Assembly (NCBI GenBank): GCA_937996655.1
Contig: CALKUK010000015.1
Span: 1-64,000, forward strand
Direction: 5' to 3'
Source of the DNA: an uncultured Sphingomonadaceae bacterium
GTDB taxonomy: Bacteria; Pseudomonadota; Alphaproteobacteria; Sphingomonadales; Sphingomonadaceae
Length of the DNA stretch: 64,000 nucleotides
Both the position numbers and the translations under genes were made by a program. Numbering within the stretch: the stretch's first letter is position 1; each line of letters starts with the position of its first letter. The notes beneath the pieces were generated by a model. The model did not search any database, had not been told where the DNA came from, and saw only the letters and a program-made list of their open reading frames with translations. This document shows, one piece after another, positions 61,783 to 64,000 of this stretch.

Positions 61783-64000
61783 ATGGGAGATCAAAAACAC
61801 CTCTATCTCGTCGATGGCTCGGGCTATATTTTCCGCGCCTATCACCGCCTGCCGCCGCTGACGAACATTCGCGGCGAGCCGGTGGGGGCCGTCTATGGCT
61901 ATACCACGATGCTGTGGAAGCTGGCCGACGCGCTCCACAAGGCGGACGGGCCGACACATATGGCCGTCATTCTTGACGCCTCGTCCAAGACGTTCCGCAA
62001 CGAGATTTACGACCAGTATAAGGCGCATCGTCCGCCCGCGCCGGAAGACCTTGTTCCGCAATTCCCGATGATCCGCGACGCCACGCGCGCTTTCTCTCTG
62101 CCCTGCATCGAAGAACTCGGGCTGGAGGCGGATGACATCATCGCATCCTACGCCAAAGCGGCGCTGGCCGATGGCTGGCTGGTCACCATTGTGTCGACCG
62201 ACAAGGATCTGATGCAGCTCATCCAGCCGGGCCTCGACATGCTTGACCCGATGAAGAGTGAGCGGCTCGGCCCACAAGCCGTGATCGACAAATTCGGCGT
62301 TGGGCCGGAAGGTTTGGCTGACGTCCTCGCCCTGATGGGGGATACAGCCGACAATGTGCCCGGCGTGCCCGGCATTGGCCCCAAGACAGCCTCTAAGTTG
62401 ATCCTGGAATTCGGCAATCTGGAAGCCGTGCTCGCCGCCGCGCCAACGATGAAGCCCTCCAAGATGCGTGACAATCTGATTGAGCACGCTGACAAGGCCC
62501 GCCTGTCGCGCATTCTCGTCGCGCTGAAGGATGATGCGGCCCTTCCCGAGCCGCTGGACGATTTCCTGCTGAAGGAAATCCCCGACGCCCCACTACGCGC
62601 CTTTTTGGAGCATCATGGCTTTGGATCGCTGCTGAAAAAGCTGGACGGCCCCACGGCCCGTGCGGACGGCCACGCCATGGCGATGATCCGATCTGAAGCG
62701 AAAGGGACGCCTGCGGAAGCGCCCCCTGCCCCTGTGGCACAAACGTTTGACCGTGACGTCTATGACTGCGTCCAAACCGAGGCGCAGCTGGACGCCTGGA
62801 TTGCCGAGGCAACTCTGGCCGGTGCCATTGCCGTCGATACGGAAACCGACGCGCTCGATTCCATGGCAGCGGGGCTGGTCGGCGTCAGCATCGCCACAGG
62901 GCCAAACCGCGCCTGTTACATCCCGCTGGCACATGGCGGCAGTGATCTGTTTTCCGAAGCTCCGGCCCAAGTTCCGCTGGCGACAGCGATAGCGAAGCTG
63001 AAACGGCTGCTGGAAGACCCATCGGTCCTCAAAATCGGGCATAACATCAAATATGATCTGAACGTGCTGGAACGTTACGGCATCACTGTCGCCCCCATCG
63101 ACGACACGATGGTGATGAGTTTTGATCTGGATGCGGGCAAGCACAACCATGGTATGGATGAGCTGGCGCTGATCCACTTCGGCCATAGCTGCATTGCCTT
63201 CAAAGATGTGTGCGGCACCGGCAAGAACCAGCTGACCTTCAACCAGGTCGGCATGGCCGAAGCCACCCGATATGCTGCGGAAGACGCAGACGTGACCCTG
63301 CGCCTTTGGCATCGCCTCAAGCCGCGTCTCAGCGCTGAGAAAGCAACGCGCGTCTACGAACGCGTTGACCGGCCTTTGGTGCCAGTGCTCGCGGGCATGG
63401 AACGTGAAGGCATCAAGGTAGACCGCGATGAACTTGCCCGCATGTCGGCTGAGTTTGCCGAAGGCTGTGCAGGGCTTGAGATCGAAATCCACGCACTGGC
63501 GGGGCAACCCTTTGCCGTCGGCAGCCCCAAGCAGCTTGGCGAAATCCTGTTTGGCCAAATGGGCCTGAAGGGCGGAAAGAAGGGCAAATCGGGCGACTTC
63601 TCCACGGATGTCACCGTGCTTGAGAAGCTGGCCGAAGAAGGCGTCGAGATTGCGCGCAAGGTGCTGGACTGGCGGCAGCTCTCCAAGCTGAAATCCACCT
63701 ACACCGATGCGCTACAACAGCAGATCAACCCGAAGACCGGCCGTGTTCATACCAGCTACAGCTTGACGGGCGCACAGACGGGTCGTCTTTCCTCGAACGA
63801 TCCGAACTTGCAGAACATCCCCATCCGCACCGAAATTGGCCGCCGCATCCGCGAAGCCTTTGTGGCGGAACCGGGCAATGTCTTGCTGTCTGCCGATTAT
63901 AGCCAGATCGAACTGCGGCTGGCCGCGCATATGGCCGATGTGCCTGCGCTGAAAGATGCCTTTGCCAATGGGGAGGACATCCACGCCCGCACTGCGCAGG
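61783..64000 (+). CDS. polA: DNA polymerase I, N-terminal 739 codons
   Basis: The gene runs off the window in the polymerase domain. The start MGDQKHLYLVDGSGYIFRAY begins the 5'-3' exonuclease (LGLEADDIIASYAKAA, VSTDKDLMQLI, GVPGIGPKTASKLI). The 3'-5' exonuclease is intact by its AVDTETDALDS motif and NIKYDLNVLERYG. The polymerase domain begins with GAQTGRLSSNDPNLQNIPIR, then motif A LLSADYSQIELRLAA. It removes RNA primers and fills gaps in replication and repair. No terminator or further gene is seen after it in the window. Confidence 0.97.
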   Translation, partial: MGDQKHLYLVDGSGYIFRAYHRLPPLTNIRGEPVGAVYGYTTMLWKLADALHKADGPTHMAVILDASSKTFRNEIYDQYKAHRPPAPEDLVPQFPMIRDATRAFSLPCIEELGLEADDIIASYAKAALADGWLVTIVSTDKDLMQLIQPGLDMLDPMKSERLGPQAVIDKFGVGPEGLADVLALMGDTADNVPGVPGIGPKTASKLILEFGNLEAVLAAAPTMKPSKMRDNLIEHADKARLSRILVALKDDAALPEPLDDFLLKEIPDAPLRAFLEHHGFGSLLKKLDGPTARADGHAMAMIRSEAKGTPAEAPPAPVAQTFDRDVYDCVQTEAQLDAWIAEATLAGAIAVDTETDALDSMAAGLVGVSIATGPNRACYIPLAHGGSDLFSEAPAQVPLATAIAKLKRLLEDPSVLKIGHNIKYDLNVLERYGITVAPIDDTMVMSFDLDAGKHNHGMDELALIHFGHSCIAFKDVCGTGKNQLTFNQVGMAEATRYAAEDADVTLRLWHRLKPRLSAEKATRVYERVDRPLVPVLAGMEREGIKVDRDELARMSAEFAEGCAGLEIEIHALAGQPFAVGSPKQLGEILFGQMGLKGGKKGKSGDFSTDVTVLEKLAEEGVEIARKVLDWRQLSKLKSTYTDALQQQINPKTGRVHTSYSLTGAQTGRLSSNDPNLQNIPIRTEIGRRIREAFVAEPGNVLLSADYSQIELRLAAHMADVPALKDAFANGEDIHARTAQ

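Overview
The window reads as a chromosomal segment of a GC-rich alphaproteobacterium, most probably a member of the Sphingomonadales. This is inferred from protein character only: the exported S9, M13, M16 and M19 peptidases, TonB-linked corrinoid uptake, PhaR/PhaC/PhaZ, UPF0262 and a ROSE-controlled small heat-shock gene. No rRNA or tRNA gene was seen, and no prophage, insertion sequence or CRISPR array. Most of the segment is ordinary housekeeping sequence packed head to tail, with several intergenic palindromic repeats.

Layout, left half. 1-1009: end of the F1 ATPase operon (atpD', atpC, terminator). 1011-9411: a DMT exporter, a lone cpaF, an exported methyltransferase-fold protein translationally coupled to an S41 protease-like protein, phaR with palindromes upstream, alanine racemase and an MHS-type transporter. 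9412-14696: two repeat-bearing gaps, an M13 peptidase, and a thiolase-like protein next to an alpha-methylacyl-CoA racemase whose catalytic residues match the family. 14846-17373: PHA synthase and PHA depolymerase. 17419-22049: a cobalamin riboswitch followed by btuB-btuF-btuC-btuD, a complete corrinoid import route. 22099-24913: cysS, a 2-hydroxyacid dehydrogenase and an NTF2-like protein. 24952-31458: phoR, a Pho box, pstSCAB, phoU and phoB. 31443-33567: a TetR regulator divergent from a carotenoid oxygenase, with an operator-like palindrome between them.

Layout, right half. 33757-34450: heat-shock promoter, ROSE thermosensor, hsp20 and terminator. 34615-36805: a tandem-PilZ protein converging on a soluble globin-coupled chemoreceptor. 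36988-47388: class II DAHP synthase, an S9 peptidase, an SDR, dnaB, UPF0262, an unusual GH25-like protein, cdd, dcd, a secreted protein and a saccharopine-dehydrogenase-like protein. 47400-49140 is the one clear accessory island: AT-rich, with an unknown 158-residue protein divergent from a TIR-domain gene that overlaps a tiny zinc-ribbon gene. It is the best candidate for a little-described, possibly defence-related system. 49648-64000: a repeat cluster, rnr, apt, an M16 peptidase, S-formylglutathione hydrolase, a dipeptidase, a DUF808 protein, an acyl-CoA dehydrogenase, a beta-lactamase-fold protein and the first 739 codons of polA.

Functionally, the window combines nutrient sensing and import (phosphate, cobalamin), carbon storage as PHA, acyl-CoA processing, pyrimidine salvage and core replication or RNA turnover. 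Calls rest on motifs read by eye; no database search was run.
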